A stretch of 18,808 nt of DNA from Gryganskiella cystojenkinii (lineage: Eukaryota > Mortierellomycota > Mortierellomycetes > Mortierellales > Mortierellaceae). Below, one piece after another: positions 18,694-18,808 of the stretch (positions within the stretch are counted from its first letter, which is position 1; each line of letters starts with the position of its first letter). Under the pieces are notes generated by a model. It searched no databases, was not told the DNA's origin, and saw only the letters and a program-made list of their open reading frames with translations. The translations under genes and the position numbers were made by a program. The stretch covers positions 63,370 to 82,177 of the forward strand of contig JAAAIG010000016.1 in assembly GCA_015852425.1 (NCBI GenBank). The letters are read 5' to 3'.

Positions 18694-18808
18694 CTAAAGA
18701 CGAAAATGCATTGAGCCAGCCTCCTGGCTTTCAACGCCAGCGCCAGTAACAGGTTTGTTATACTTTTTGCCATTGGTTTCAGTTTTCTCGAATGGATTGG
18801 GTTCCTGT
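18694..18808 (-). CDS. C-terminal end of a gene entering from the right edge (partial)
   Basis: From the window edge the - strand reads 38 codons without interruption to TAG at 18696-18694: NPFEKTETNGKKYNKPV, then TGAGVESQEAGSMHFRL. The hydrophilic composition, coding-like codons and clean stop suggest the tail of a real protein, perhaps the cytosolic C-terminus of a larger one. No motif identifies the family. The gene would be in the same orientation as the zinc-cluster factor, about 4.4 kb upstream of it. Confidence 0.5.
   Translation of the reverse strand, partial: QEPNPFEKTETNGKKYNKPVTGAGVESQEAGSMHFRL

Noticed and set aside
18708..18730. Small hairpin AGCCAG-CCTC-CTGGCT
   Set aside because: A 6-bp stem inside the probable partial coding sequence; no T tract or other sign of a regulatory element.
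1..18808. CRISPR arrays, insertion sequences, prophage or toxin-antitoxin modules
   Set aside because: No regularly spaced repeats, transposase motifs or bacterial-type operons; gene structure is eukaryotic throughout.

Overview
The window looks like nuclear DNA of an early-diverging filamentous fungus. A Mortierella-type (Mortierellomycota/Mucoromycota) genome is my best guess. The signs are short GT-AG introns (85-118 nt, plus one long one), CT-rich leaders before start codons, AATAAA-type 3' ends, a Zn2Cys6 transcription factor with a middle homology region (known only in fungi), and two intron-less F-box/leucine-rich proteins of a kind typically expanded in those fungi. The placement is inference; no rRNA, tRNA or organelle sequence is present. 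No CRISPR array, insertion sequence or bacterial operon is visible.

Layout. Positions 1-5211 hold two paralogous intron-less F-box/LRR-like genes on the + strand (184-1821 and 3616-5211). Between them, on the - strand (2104-3453), lies an intron-less gene for a multi-SANT/Myb-like protein whose N-terminus resembles a mitochondrial presequence. The first F-box gene and the Myb-like gene converge. The Myb-like gene and the second F-box gene diverge from a gap of only 162 bp. Positions 5470-7181 (+) hold a four-exon homologue of ALKBH1 (Fe(II)/2-oxoglutarate dioxygenase); its first intron appears to be a GC-AG intron. Positions 7182-8371 hold a possible degraded coding segment on the - strand, a 16-nt C tract and the 3' region of the next gene. 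Positions 8372-14300 (-) hold a six-exon gene for a very large (1633 aa) Zn2Cys6 transcription factor. A 633-nt intron splits its zinc cluster, and its C-terminal half is long and disordered with a polyglutamine run.

From 14301 to 18693 there is about 4.4 kb with no confident gene. The first part is strongly pyrimidine-rich on the - strand and fits a promoter or leader of the transcription factor. Around 16588-17000 a protein-like reading frame on the - strand switches frame once and may be a gene remnant. At the right edge (18694-18808, -) the C-terminal 38 codons of another gene appear to enter the window.

I see no shared pathway linking these genes. The F-box pair would act in SCF ubiquitin-ligase substrate choice, the ALKBH1 homologue in nucleic-acid demethylation, and the zinc-cluster protein in transcription. 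I did not find a convincing new multi-gene system. The most unusual items are the Myb-like protein with an apparent mitochondrial presequence, the GC-AG intron, the acidic insertion in the dioxygenase, and the two candidate gene remnants.
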